Of a stretch of 64,000 nt of DNA, positions 51,759 to 60,758 are shown piece by piece (positions within the stretch are counted from its first letter, which is position 1; every line of letters begins with the position of its first letter). The stretch spans positions 930,001-994,000 of the forward strand of contig NZ_PIPL01000001.1 in NCBI RefSeq assembly GCF_003987145.1. The letters run 5' to 3'. Below the pieces are notes generated by a model that had not been told where the DNA came from, searched no databases, and saw nothing but the letters and a program-made list of their open reading frames with translations. Origin of the DNA: Aliidiomarina minuta. GTDB taxonomy: Bacteria > Pseudomonadota > Gammaproteobacteria > Enterobacterales > Alteromonadaceae. The translations under genes and the position numbers were made by a program.

Positions 51759-52960
51759 AACTCTTCCTCTCGGGTAGCCCGGTTTTGGAAAAAGCGAGCC
51801 ATTTCCTCGCCACCACCATGGATATTACACATTCCCACAACCAAAGCCCTATTACCGCATTCTGAAAAAAGCGTTTCCGTAACATCCACCATTGATGCAT
51901 TCTCCATGACCACAAGTTTATTGGGATCCAATCCGTGTTTCATTGCTTTGCGCACAAACATCAAAGTTCCGGATCCTATTAACAAATACAAATCTGCAAC
52001 TGGCCAGGAGGCAGCAGCTTCCGCCATTTGCTGCGAACGGTGAGGTCTGTCAGCACGACAATTAATGAGTGCTACATGAGTTCTGTCTTCACCATAGGAA
52101 TTAATCATCTTGTTCCAGATACTACCGGTTGATTCAGGATCATTAGCGGCGAATGCGTTAACAAAAATAATATCCCGGCGAAAATATTCGACATGTAAAA
52201 TACGCATAGCCCCGGCTTCAGGCTGCAAGCCGTACATGCCCTGCAAAGCTGCTTCGCGATTAACGCCAAGGTTTGCACAGACATGTAAAGCAAGAGCAAC
52301 GTTCTCGGCGTGTTCGCTGTAATGAAAATGCTGCAAAATATCATCATCAATTTCCGCAACCTGTTGGGGCGTAATTTGATGAAGTTTGCTTCCACGATCA
52401 TTACAAGAATGCTGAAACACCTTTATTAACTCCTGCTCTGCAGTGAATAACGCGCCTTTTACAGGCGTGCTGCCCGCCAAAGCCAGAGCAACATCTTCTT
52501 CCCCAGGCCCCATAACATCCAGGTGGTCAGGGCGCGCATTGGTAATAACCCCATGAGTAGAGCGCACCATTTTACGTTCAGTTAATGACTGGTAATGGGG
52601 CTGTAATGCCATGCACTCGACGATTGCGATATCGGGTTTAAACTTCGCCATTCGTTTCATCATGCGCATTTGTTCAATAATATTTGCACCACTGATGCGG
52701 AATAAGGAAAATTCACGCCCGTCAGGATCAGTAAATGCAGCCGCTGACCCTGTTGTTTTTGCACAGACTCGTTTACCTCCGCCCCGTAAACCCGCCGCAA
52801 TTAAGCGAGTCACACTGGTTTTACCTCGTGTACCATTTACATGAATACGCACAGGAATTTGACTAACAACTTTTCTATGTCGCCAGGCTTCAAATATTCC
52901 AGCAAAAACTAAAAAAAACCAGAGCACGGCAACAACAACCAACATTTCAGGAACAGGCAC
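51755..52960 (-). CDS. pgsB: Poly-gamma-glutamate synthase ligase subunit PgsB
   Basis: 401 aa from a GTG start at 52960 with GGAG seven bases upstream. After an N-terminal helix, the Mur-ligase-type P-loop VNGTRGKTSVTRLI is followed by NARPDHLDVMGPGEEDVA and RADRPHRSQQMAEA. The family adds glutamate to the growing gamma-linked chain with ATP. Order is pgsB-pgsC-pgsW; neither pgsA/capA nor a PGA hydrolase is in the cluster. Confidence 0.9.
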   Translation of the reverse strand: MPVPEMLVVVAVLWFFLVFAGIFEAWRHRKVVSQIPVRIHVNGTRGKTSVTRLIAAGLRGGGKRVCAKTTGSAAAFTDPDGREFSLFRISGANIIEQMRMMKRMAKFKPDIAIVECMALQPHYQSLTERKMVRSTHGVITNARPDHLDVMGPGEEDVALALAGSTPVKGALFTAEQELIKVFQHSCNDRGSKLHQITPQQVAEIDDDILQHFHYSEHAENVALALHVCANLGVNREAALQGMYGLQPEAGAMRILHVEYFRRDIIFVNAFAANDPESTGSIWNKMINSYGEDRTHVALINCRADRPHRSQQMAEAAASWPVADLYLLIGSGTLMFVRKAMKHGLDPNKLVVMENASMVDVTETLFSECGNRALVVGMCNIHGGGEEMARFFQNRATREEEL

Positions 52961-53072
52961 CGTTTAACTCCTAATAGTGTTATTTAAAATCAGCCCTACT
53001 TATAAACCTAAACGTAAAGAAGCTAAAGCCTATAACCTTAACTTTACTTAGTTTTTAATAGCACAAAAAAAT

Positions 53073-53126
53073 GGGGTCAGGGCTAAAAGTAACCATTTTA
53101 AAGTGGTTACTTTTAGCCCTGACCCC
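53073..53126. repeat. 54-bp hairpin repeat, copy 3
   Basis: 23-bp perfect arms GGGGTCAGGGCTAAAAGTAA... with an 8-nt loop, followed by ATTCTATTT. The outer arms and total length equal copies 1 and 2 but the inner stem differs on both sides, so pairing has been kept. Confidence 0.85.
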
Positions 53127-53154
53127 ATTCTATTTACTCTTTAATAATTATATT

Positions 53155-53805
53155 CTATTCGTAATACTGAACACCGAGTTGAATTCGATCACGACCATTT
53201 TCCAGCCGCCATTTATTTGTATCCCGCAAAGAATATACACAACCACAATATTCCTGCTGATAAAAACGTTCACGTTTAGAGATTTCAACCATGCGCGCAG
53301 CTCCACCTTGCTTACGCCAGTTGAAGGTCCAGTAATGCATGCCTTCATAAGGTGCTACAGCACGCTGACCGCAGTCGTTGATCTGTTCCATATTCTTCCA
53401 GCGCGAAATCCCCAGACAACTGGTAATAGTGTCAAAGCCGTGCTCGTATGCATACAACGCGGTACGTTCAAAGCGCATATCAAAACACTCCGTACAACGC
53501 TCTCCGCGCTCTGGTTCCCATTCCAGGCCTTTAACCCGTTCAAACCAGTTTTTACTATCGTAATCGGCATCGATAAAAGGAACACCCAGCTTTTCTGCAA
53601 AACGAATATTCTCTTCCTTACGCAACTGGTATTCTTTTTCAGGGTGAATATTCGGATTATAAAAGAAGATGGTAAATTTAATCCCGGCATCTGCCATGCG
53701 TTCCATCACTTCGCCTGAACAAGGTGCACAACAGGAGTGTAAAAGCACATGATCGGAACCAGTCGGGGTTTCAAGAACAACGGTTTCCATAGATGATTTA
53801 GCCAT
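53155..53805 (-). CDS. queH: Epoxyqueuosine reductase QueH
   Basis: 216 aa. [17 protein letters not shown] (adjacent Cys and C-x-x-C), [13 protein letters not shown], and a later CYxC-like pair in [16 protein letters not shown] match QueH (DUF208), which does the last step of queuosine synthesis on tRNA and can stand in for QueG. Confidence 0.9.
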   Translation of the reverse strand: MAKSSMETVVLETPTGSDHVLLHSCCAPCSGEVMERMADAGIKFTIFFYNPNIHPEKEYQLRKEENIRFAEKLGVPFIDADYDSKNWFERVKGLEWEPERGERCTECFDMRFERTALYAYEHGFDTITSCLGISRWKNMEQINDCGQRAVAPYEGMHYWTFNWRKQGGAARMVEISKRERFYQQEYCGCVYSLRDTNKWRLENGRDRIQLGVQYYE

Positions 53806-53838
53806 ATTAACTATCCTGCCTGAGAATAAAACAGCACA

Positions 53839-54210
53839 CTATAACAACAAATAAGAGGCTGGCAAGGTCGCAAAAGGGTTAAAAGCGCCTTCCGTAGGGC
53901 TTTGTGTAAAACGAACTCGCACTGTGCAATCAGCCCGAATGCGTCCAGTGGTATAAATGTTTTCCTCACTCAGGCTGCCATTGCAACCGGAAACAGTATC
54001 CACTGTAAAATCCGGACCCGGGGTAATCTCGAAATCCACCTGTTGATTACGCCTCACTTCTATACTGCGTGGTGCCACATCACCTTCTGGCCCAACTACA
54101 GTGCTAACCACGAAGTATTCTGGCGGCACCAGATCTTCACGCTCAAAACCACAGGCAACAAGATGTATTGCCAAAAAGGTGCAAACGAATATATAGGTTT
54201 TCTTATGCAT
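53839..54210 (-). CDS. Small lipoprotein, unknown
   Basis: 123 aa. AIHLVACGFERED is a lipobox. The mature part is short and beta-like with VDTVSGCNGSLSEENIYTTG and RADCTVRVRFT, reminiscent of one InlB B-repeat-like or Big-type module with a possible disulfide. The next gene starts 8 bp before it on the same strand. Confidence 0.6.
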   Translation of the reverse strand: MHKKTYIFVCTFLAIHLVACGFEREDLVPPEYFVVSTVVGPEGDVAPRSIEVRRNQQVDFEITPGPDFTVDTVSGCNGSLSEENIYTTGRIRADCTVRVRFTQSPTEGAFNPFATLPASYLLL

Positions 54211-54217
54211 GATTATC

Positions 54218-54655
54218 TTATTTGCGGTCAGAGCCGAATTTCCCAGGCCACCTGGGTGGAACTTTCCACCAGGTTAACAACACCAGGGCCGCGAAACTTA
54301 AGTATATAAGGGTGAAAATCCAGCCAGGTAAATCATAATACAGAAACTGAGAGACCCAATAATCAATAAAAGAGCGATCATAACCGGCCTGTCCTGCTGC
54401 GCTCCTCAGATCCATTTCCCAGTAAGTCAACGGACAGTATCTGCCACGTAAAGCCTGAATGACAATCACCGCAATAATGCACAGATGTGTAGCTCTGAAC
54501 CAGAAATTACGTATCCATTCCCAGTTTTTCGCCCAACCTATGCACACTAGCACAACAGCAATAAGTACAAAAAGAACCACAGCCGCATGCGCCAGCATCA
54601 CGATATCGGCCAGTAAACCAGGCGCAGGCACTCGCTCATACCAAGGATTACTCAT
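54218..54655 (-). CDS. DUF2784 membrane protein
   Basis: 145 aa, three to four helices. LADIVMLAHAAVVLFVLIAVV, ALRGRYCPLTYWEMDLRSAAG and SFIDYWVSQFLYYDLP are DUF2784 landmarks. Function unknown. It probably shares a message with the small lipoprotein gene. Confidence 0.82.
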   Translation of the reverse strand: MSNPWYERVPAPGLLADIVMLAHAAVVLFVLIAVVLVCIGWAKNWEWIRNFWFRATHLCIIAVIVIQALRGRYCPLTYWEMDLRSAAGQAGYDRSFIDYWVSQFLYYDLPGWIFTLIYLSFAALVLLTWWKVPPRWPGKFGSDRK

Positions 54656-54693
54656 TCTTTTACTCTAGCAAATACTGCGACGGACACAATGAA

Positions 54694-54721
54694 AAAGGGC
54701 AAGCCTTACGGCTTGCCCTTT
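54694..54721 (-). terminator. Terminator downstream of the cold-shock gene
   Basis: AAAGGGCAAGCC, TTAC, GGCTTGCCCTTT. A 12-bp stem followed on the minus strand by TT-rich sequence. Confidence 0.75.
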
Positions 54722-54779
54722 GAATTCTTTGCATTACAGGAGCCTGAAGCTAACCTGAATTGCTAAGCTGATGCGTAGA

Positions 54780-54989
54780 TTATAGAGCTACGATGTTCTC
54801 AGCTTGTGGGCCTTTTTGGCCTTGAGTTACAGTGAACTCAACTTTTTGGCCTTCAGCTAAGGTTTTGAAACCTGAGCTAGAAATAGCGCTGAAATGAGCG
54901 AATACATCTGGACCGCCTTCGCGCTCGATGAAACCAAAGCCTTTAGACTCGTTGAACCACTTAACTGTACCAGTAACTGTATTAGACAT
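54780..54989 (-). CDS. Cold-shock protein of the CspA family
   Basis: 69 aa. [18 protein letters not shown] (RNP1) and DVFAHFSAI (RNP2) with the usual C-terminal [11 protein letters not shown]. It binds single-stranded nucleic acid and acts as an RNA chaperone. About 190 bp lie between it and the next gene on the same strand, enough for the long, structured leader typical of cold-induced csp messages. Confidence 0.95.
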   Translation of the reverse strand: MSNTVTGTVKWFNESKGFGFIEREGGPDVFAHFSAISSSGFKTLAEGQKVEFTVTQGQKGPQAENIVAL

Positions 54990-55184
54990 AATAATAATCC
55001 TGAAATTTAAAATTTAAACGTGCCTCGTAGAGGCGATAGTGCGGGCAAAAAATAACTAAAACTTAAAACTACAGGACGATGAAATTACGAATAATATGGC
55101 AACGAATTGGAGTATCTAAATAAATATTTTTCTTTCCGACGCCCTGAAGTCTACTCCTCCTGCACCTAATGTCAAACATATTAA

Positions 55185-56000
55185 TCAGTTATTTAGTAAA
55201 TGCTCCCTGATCATACGTGTTCGTCGGTCGTGGACTTCAGATCGGTCCATAAAAGGATGACCAAAATCAGCTCCTTGATAGATACGCGCACCGAGCTCCT
55301 CTGCTCGGTCTCTTAATGGCGCTGTCATAGAGTCTCTTAGCACTGAATCTCTGTCACCGGTAATGATCATTAATCTATCTGCTGTATCCGGCGACAGGTG
55401 GCGAATGGGGTCTACAGATTCCGGACAGCCATGGTCAGACAATGTGGATGGGCTGGAATCTATCACCGCGGCGTCAAAATCCACTCCCGCGCCGATAGCG
55501 TTCATCATCACGATGCCACCAAAAGAGATACCATAAAGTAAAGCTCGCTCATATTCAGTGCTCAGCTGGTTAATCATCTCCTGGTAGTCTTTAAGTATAG
55601 CTTTCAATCGACGCCGACCATCAGAGTCAGCATAACCACGGTAGTCGTAAACATAGACATCATAACCCGCTTCAGCGTACTCACTCAGCGCTATAATCAT
55701 GTCATCACTGACCATAGCATTCCCCATAGCAGCTAATAAGTAGCCTTCAGGCTCTCCGTTTGCCTGATATTTATAACCCCGCATGATCTTGCCGTCTCCG
55801 GCTCTGAATTCAGTAGTTTCGATTTGCGGATGGCGAATTACCTGCTGAGGATCGCGATCGGGTGCATTCATGCTCCATACCTGAAACATAAAACGTTCTT
55901 TTAATGCGCCACAAAGCGTAATTTCGCGATTGTCATTTGCCATCAAATCAGTACTCAACAGTAAAGACGCTAATATTGTCACCCAGGCTAACTGCTTCAT
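55185..56000 (-). CDS. Exported alpha/beta-hydrolase
   Basis: 271 aa. Signal peptide ending LMA. VYVYDYRGYADSDGRRRL, the nucleophile elbow LYGISFGGIVMM (Ser), ITGDRDSVL (Asp) and ADFGHPF (His) give the catalytic set. It has two free Cys that may pair. The substrate is unknown. It is followed on the same strand by nothing until the csp leader. Confidence 0.8.
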   Translation of the reverse strand: MKQLAWVTILASLLLSTDLMANDNREITLCGALKERFMFQVWSMNAPDRDPQQVIRHPQIETTEFRAGDGKIMRGYKYQANGEPEGYLLAAMGNAMVSDDMIIALSEYAEAGYDVYVYDYRGYADSDGRRRLKAILKDYQEMINQLSTEYERALLYGISFGGIVMMNAIGAGVDFDAAVIDSSPSTLSDHGCPESVDPIRHLSPDTADRLMIITGDRDSVLRDSMTAPLRDRAEELGARIYQGADFGHPFMDRSEVHDRRTRMIREHLLNN

Positions 56001-56033
56001 AAAGACCTCCCTATCTGTTAAAGCATAGCTTAC

Positions 56034-56867
56034 TCAGAGGCGTTGCAAAGTACGTAGCCGTACCTCCACCTGAACCTCTATATGCTGAAGTTCGGCTGCC
56101 AGGGCACGCCCTGCGGCGCTGGCGCGAAAAAGATGAGGAGTCATAAGCAGCAGGTCTGCAATTTGTTGTCCATCCGTGAGCCGTATCATGTAACTGATGG
56201 TTTCAATTGATTGCGTTGCGAAACCGGGAGGGTCGGTTTTTTCTTCAACACACTGGCTCTTAACTTGAGGATAGATGATTTCACGAAGCTGGCGCAGATG
56301 CTCTGGGCCAGGGTCCAGCATATATAGATGGCCGCCAGGTTTAAGTACCCGGGCAAACTCGGCATATACCGGAAAACCAAATACTGAAAACAGGCAGTCT
56401 ACCGATTCGTTCTGCACCGGTAAACGCGCGTTACTGCCTACCACCCAACTTGGCCCTTTATCCTGCTTTGCAGCGCTAATTATCGCCGCTTTAGAAATAT
56501 CCAGCCCCAGCATTTGTATAGATTTAGTCGTATTCAGGGAGGACAACACCCGTAAATAGTAGCCTTCTCCACAACCGGCATCCAGGCAGGCTAATTCATG
56601 GTGAGGGGAAGTTAATACAGCCTTAGCCAGAGTGTCAGCGACTGGCTGATAAAAGCCACTATTGAGAAAGCGGCGGCGAGCTGCAATCATTTCTTTGCTA
56701 TCGCCGGGGTCGCGGGAGCGCTTTTGTTGTACGGGCAATAAATGTACATAACCCTGGCGGGCCTGATCAAAGCAATGATTATCGGGGCAGCGCCAGCTCT
56801 TATCCTGCAACTGCAAAGGCTTGCCGTCTATAGGGCAAGCAAGCCTGGTAAAACCAGCGTTAACCAT
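56034..56867 (-). CDS. rlmA: 23S rRNA (guanine745-N1)-methyltransferase-like protein
   Basis: 277 aa from ATG 56867, close to the 269 aa of E. coli RlmA. The N-terminal zinc site ACPIDGKPL ... WRCPDNHCFD, then RQGYVHLLPVQQKRSRDPGD, the SAM loop CLDAGCGEGYYLRVL, and the C-terminal HLYMLDPGPEHLRQLR are RlmA landmarks. It starts 5 bp after the HEAT-like lipoprotein gene stops. Confidence 0.87.
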   Translation of the reverse strand: MVNAGFTRLACPIDGKPLQLQDKSWRCPDNHCFDQARQGYVHLLPVQQKRSRDPGDSKEMIAARRRFLNSGFYQPVADTLAKAVLTSPHHELACLDAGCGEGYYLRVLSSLNTTKSIQMLGLDISKAAIISAAKQDKGPSWVVGSNARLPVQNESVDCLFSVFGFPVYAEFARVLKPGGHLYMLDPGPEHLRQLREIIYPQVKSQCVEEKTDPPGFATQSIETISYMIRLTDGQQIADLLLMTPHLFRASAAGRALAAELQHIEVQVEVRLRTLQRL

Positions 56868-56871
56868 AGCT

Positions 56872-57360
56872 TCAGTCCCAGATATGCCCATGTCGACGCC
56901 ACCATTCGCGGGCAATGACTCTGTTTTCGTAATTATATCCTTCGTCCAACACAGTACCCAGACGAATATACTCGCCATTGGTTCGCCAGGTAATATCACC
57001 ATCCTGAGTAGCCAGCTGCAATGCATACAGGGCCAGCATCACTTCATAAGGGTCGCGTGAGTTCAGCCGCTGCATAAGATGAGGGACGGCTGGCTTTCCT
57101 ATCCAACCCAGGGCTTCAGCAGCGATATACCAGGTTTTCGGGTGTTCTTCCCCTCCATAGGTATCGGTATAGTCCCGATCTGGTAACTTAGAAATATAAT
57201 ACTTAATATCCTCTTCAATACTCTCAGCTGAGCGACGTGAAGATATCTCTGATCCCGCGCCCGTAGTACGTGTTGCGCCTGTTCCTGCTGAATCGGAGTC
57301 AAATTGAGCGCAGCCGGCAAGCAACAGAAAACAGGGAATCAAATAGGGCAAAAATTTCAA
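56872..57360 (-). CDS. Small lipoprotein with a HEAT-like helical domain
   Basis: 162 aa from an unusual TTG start (57360), supported by GAGG eight bases upstream and an immediate signal peptide. LLAGCAQFD is the lipobox. The later part (WYIAAEALGWIGKPAVPHLMQRL, then YEVMLALYALQLA) is helical, repeat-like and similar to PBS/HEAT units. Likely co-transcribed with rlmA. Confidence 0.65.
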   Translation of the reverse strand: MKFLPYLIPCFLLLAGCAQFDSDSAGTGATRTTGAGSEISSRRSAESIEEDIKYYISKLPDRDYTDTYGGEEHPKTWYIAAEALGWIGKPAVPHLMQRLNSRDPYEVMLALYALQLATQDGDITWRTNGEYIRLGTVLDEGYNYENRVIAREWWRRHGHIWD

Positions 57361-57481
57361 AGCTCGATCCTCAATGATACATATTCAACCTGAAGAGTCT
57401 GCTTATAATGCGTGCCGATTGCAAGAGCCTTAGGCAATGATATACTTGCCAACGCTATTTACCGATGTTGAAAGGCACACC

Positions 57482-57886
57482 ATGAGAATTGTTATCCGCT
57501 ACTTCTTTCGTACACTACGTCTGATTCTGACCCCAGTCATGCTGATTAGTGAAAAACTAACCACCCCCAAACCCATCCAGCGCGCTACGCAAGCGCAGGC
57601 TGCTATTGATAAAGCCTGTGAAGACCTGGCTCTTTATCAATTCCGCGCCTGCCCTTTTTGCATAAAGGTCCGCAAAGAGATGTCACGACTGGCGCTGCCG
57701 ATAGAAATTCGTGATGCGCAACTGGATCCTGAACATAAGGCAGATTTAATCGCCGGCGGTGGCCGCGGCAAAGTGCCCTGCCTGCGTATTGGCAAAGAAG
57801 ATCCTCAGGCAACCTGGATGTACGAGTCCGACGATATTATTCAATGGCTGCAAAAAGAATTTCCTGCTGAATCCCCTGCTGAATAA
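57482..57886 (+). CDS. Glutaredoxin-like protein with N-terminal helix
   Basis: 134 aa from ATG 57482 (AAAGG upstream; a longer frame from 57437 is possible). A hydrophobic N-terminal helix precedes a thioredoxin fold with the redox motif RACPFCIKVRKEM and the cis-Pro region GKVPCLRIG. It could be a membrane-linked glutaredoxin or a GST N-domain protein. Confidence 0.78.
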   Translation: MRIVIRYFFRTLRLILTPVMLISEKLTTPKPIQRATQAQAAIDKACEDLALYQFRACPFCIKVRKEMSRLALPIEIRDAQLDPEHKADLIAGGGRGKVPCLRIGKEDPQATWMYESDDIIQWLQKEFPAESPAE

Positions 57887-57950
57887 ATAACAGCTCTTTT
57901 TGTTGTCTGTTTACGTATGTAATAAGCAGACAACAAAACAGGAGTTCCCC

Positions 57951-58502
57951 ATGACCAGATTCATTCAGTGCAGTTTATTTATCCTCTGCTCATTCTCTTT
58001 ACTCATCAGCACCGCCAGTGCAAACAGCCCGTATCCCCGATCCGCTGCTGAATTTAATAAACCCAGCGACTCTGAACTGCGTGAGATACTGACACCGATG
58101 CAGTATCGGGTGACCCAGAACGCCAGCACCGAGCCTGCTTTTGACAATACCTATCATGACAATCAAAGAGTCGGCATATATGTAGATATCGTCAGTGGCG
58201 AGCCCTTATTTTCTTCCCGTGACCAGTTCGACTCCGGCACCGGCTGGCCCAGCTTCACCCGTCCCATAAAAAGGGAAGTGGTTAGCGAACGCGAAGAACG
58301 GCACTGGTTATTCAGCACCCGGACTGAGGTCAGAAGCCGCATTGCAGATTCTCATCTCGGCCATGTGTTTGCCGATGGCCCACCACCAACCGGGTTACGC
58401 TACTGCATGAACTCAGCTGCCCTGCGCTTTATTGCCAAAGAAGATATGCAGGAGCAGGGATATGGTGATTATCTTAACTACCTGGGAAAACCAGATGACT
58501 AA
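57951..58502 (+). CDS. msrB: Exported peptide-methionine (R)-S-oxide reductase
   Basis: 183 aa from ATG 57951 (GGAG upstream). Signal peptide ending ASA, so periplasmic. [23 protein letters not shown] and [14 protein letters not shown] (catalytic Cys) are MsrB marks; the zinc-binding Cys pairs are absent. It repairs oxidised methionine outside the cytoplasm. A glutaredoxin gene lies just upstream and the SDR gene end overlaps it by 4 bp. Confidence 0.93.
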   Translation: MTRFIQCSLFILCSFSLLISTASANSPYPRSAAEFNKPSDSELREILTPMQYRVTQNASTEPAFDNTYHDNQRVGIYVDIVSGEPLFSSRDQFDSGTGWPSFTRPIKREVVSEREERHWLFSTRTEVRSRIADSHLGHVFADGPPPTGLRYCMNSAALRFIAKEDMQEQGYGDYLNYLGKPDD

Positions 58503-59440
58503 GCCGACGAAGCGCCATCAATTTTGACATCGTCACCGTTCAGGAAAATAGCTTCTGGCGCTGTCAGATTCAATACCACGTCCGCCACCTCAGACGGCTG
58601 AGCAATACGCCCCATCGGGCTGTCAGCGCCGGCCCCTTCCAGGCTATCCACACCCATAAAACGCTTCAGTAATTCGGTATCAACACCACCCGGGGAAACA
58701 CTGATCACCCGAATGCCATTTCCCGCCTCTCGCGCGGCAGCCGAGCGGGTAAAACCGATCACCGCATGTTTAGAAGCCGCATAAGCGCCGGCAAAGCTGG
58801 ATCCGCGGTGAGATAACATAGACCCTGTGTTAACAATAACGCCCCCTTTCTCGCGCATTGCGGGTATTTCATAACGCAAAGCAAAATAAACACCGTCAGC
58901 ATTGGTGCGCATCACATCCTGGTAACCATTCTCACCAACGACACTGATCTCATCTAGCCCGCCCCGAGGCCCTTCTATACCTGCGTTATTAAATGCAATA
59001 TCAAGACCACCATAAGTTTCTATGCATTGCTGCACAAACTGGCTCATCTGTTCCTGTTCACGAACATCCGCGCGCATATAGGTAGCTTCCCCACCGTCCT
59101 CACGTATATCCTTTTGTACCTGTTTGCCCAGCTCCTCGCGGCGGCCACAAAAAAACACCCGGGCGCCCTGCCGCGCATAAGCATGTGCAGTAGCTTCGCC
59201 AATGCCCGAAGTGGCCCCGGTAATCAGCACTACTTTACCCTGATATCGCTTTGTCGGTTTGTTCTCTGCAGCATCCCCAGCAGCAAAAGAAGAAGCCGCC
59301 AGGGTCCCACCCAGCGCACTGGCACCAAGTGCCAAACCGGCTGCTCCCGCGGCTCCGCGCGTGATAAAGTCTCTGCGCCCTTTATTCAAAGTTGCCGACA
59401 TTACTGGGGGATTCGCTTTTTCATTATCACTCATAATCAA
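58499..59440 (-). CDS. Tat-exported short-chain dehydrogenase/reductase
   Basis: 313 aa. The N-terminal 55 residues hold a twin-arginine signal ([15 protein letters not shown]). The Rossmann motif [19 protein letters not shown] in [11 protein letters not shown], catalytic Ser in [11 protein letters not shown] and Y-x-x-x-K in YAASKHAVI follow. Tat export means the cofactor is bound before transport. The probable substrate is a sugar or alcohol. Confidence 0.88.
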   Translation of the reverse strand: MIMSDNEKANPPVMSATLNKGRRDFITRGAAGAAGLALGASALGGTLAASSFAAGDAAENKPTKRYQGKVVLITGATSGIGEATAHAYARQGARVFFCGRREELGKQVQKDIREDGGEATYMRADVREQEQMSQFVQQCIETYGGLDIAFNNAGIEGPRGGLDEISVVGENGYQDVMRTNADGVYFALRYEIPAMREKGGVIVNTGSMLSHRGSSFAGAYAASKHAVIGFTRSAAAREAGNGIRVISVSPGGVDTELLKRFMGVDSLEGAGADSPMGRIAQPSEVADVVLNLTAPEAIFLNGDDVKIDGASSA

Positions 59441-59562
59441 CTCCTATGGATTCATTTCCGCACTGTTCCGCCAATGCGTATTAGGCTTGTAAATGTGCAT
59501 GCAATCTGCAGCTTTCCAGCTATTGTTTTGAGAGAAAATCTCTTTTACAGCTGAGGCATACT

Positions 59563-60615
59563 ATGCAACCTACCCTTGAAAACCGTTTTTTCCTGCTGCT
59601 TCTGGCGACCATATCTATTGCATTCATGTTGCTGCTGATGCCTTTCTGGGGCGCCATCTTCTGGTCCATTGCCGTCAGTATTCTGTTTTACCCGTTATAT
59701 CAATGGATAGAAGATAAAACAGGAGGTCGATCCTCCCTCGCCGCTGTCATCACCTTATTATGTTGCGTACTCATAATCTTGTTACCACTCACTTTAGTCA
59801 GTCTGCAAATTTTTCAGCAAGCGGCTTCTTTATACGAAGCCTTTGAAGAAGGTGAAATCAAACCTGCCGATATTTATGAAAATGTTAGTCAGGCCCTGCC
59901 TTTTATTCCAGATATGCTACAGCAGATGGGGATCAATATTGACAATATCGGTGAAAATATCGCCAGCGCAGCCTCAGCTTCCAGTCAGTATCTGGCTGAG
60001 GAAGCCTTTAAGTTTGGTCGGGGAACTATGAATTTAATCATCAGCATATTGCTGATGCTTTACCTCACGTTTTTTTTACTACGGGATGGTAAGTGGCTGG
60101 CCGACCTTATTTCCAAAGCCATACCTCTGGAGAAAAAGCGTGAAGATAATTTATCCAGCCGCTTTGTTAATGTCACCCGGGCAACAATAAAAGGCAGCGT
60201 GATCGTGGCCGTTATTGAAGGTGCACTGGGTGGTTTTATCTTTGCTATCCTGGGTATTCCCGGCGCGTTTTTATGGGGCGTTGTGATGGGACTGCTCTCT
60301 CTGGTCCCTGCTATCGGAGCCTTTCTCATCTGGGTACCCGTTGCTATCTATCTGTTTGTCACCGGTGACTGGGGCAAAGGGCTCATTCTGACTGTCTTCG
60401 GCACTGTGGTTATCGGCCTGACTGACAATATATTGCGCCCTATTCTGGTCGGCCGCAATATACGTCTGCCCGACTACTTAGTACTTTTCTCAATTTTAGG
60501 TGGTATAGTTATTTTTGGTGTCCATGGTTTAGTAATAGGCCCTATTCTGGCTGCACTTTTTGTAACTATATGGGGCATTTTCATGAAGGATTTTGATAAA
60601 AACGAAAAAGCCTGA
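59563..60615 (+). CDS. AI-2E-family transporter
   Basis: 350 aa, six to eight helices. NRFFLLLLATISIAFMLLLMPFWGAIFWS, then LILTVFGTVVIGLTDNILRP and FGVHGLVIGPILAALFVTIW match the AI-2E/PerM family (YdiK-like). Members may export AI-2 or serve as channels for protons/sodium. A terminator follows. Confidence 0.9.
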   Translation: MQPTLENRFFLLLLATISIAFMLLLMPFWGAIFWSIAVSILFYPLYQWIEDKTGGRSSLAAVITLLCCVLIILLPLTLVSLQIFQQAASLYEAFEEGEIKPADIYENVSQALPFIPDMLQQMGINIDNIGENIASAASASSQYLAEEAFKFGRGTMNLIISILLMLYLTFFLLRDGKWLADLISKAIPLEKKREDNLSSRFVNVTRATIKGSVIVAVIEGALGGFIFAILGIPGAFLWGVVMGLLSLVPAIGAFLIWVPVAIYLFVTGDWGKGLILTVFGTVVIGLTDNILRPILVGRNIRLPDYLVLFSILGGIVIFGVHGLVIGPILAALFVTIWGIFMKDFDKNEKA

Positions 60616-60630
60616 ATAAAATCAGGTATA

Positions 60631-60659
60631 AAAAAACGCTACCAGAGGTAGCGTTTTTT
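60631..60659 (+). terminator. Terminator of the AI-2E gene
   Basis: AAAAAACGCTACC, AGA, GGTAGCGTTTTTT. Strong stem and T run. Confidence 0.85.
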
Positions 60660-60675
60660 TTACTCTATCCAAAGG

Positions 60676-60747
60676 CTAAAAGAGTAGAATCAGCAACAGG
60701 ATAAGCGGGATTGGTACACCTAAAAAGTATAATAATAAAAACTTCAT
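60676..60747 (-). CDS. 23-aa single-helix membrane peptide
   Basis: Begins MKFLLLYFLGVPIPLI and is one hydrophobic helix throughout. AAGGAGATATAGA precedes the ATG. It follows the next gene (start 61598) on the same strand, with 11 bp between that gene's stop and this start. Such micropeptides are often missed by gene finders. Confidence 0.55.
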   Translation of the reverse strand: MKFLLLYFLGVPIPLILLLILLF

Positions 60748-60758
60748 TCTATATCTCC

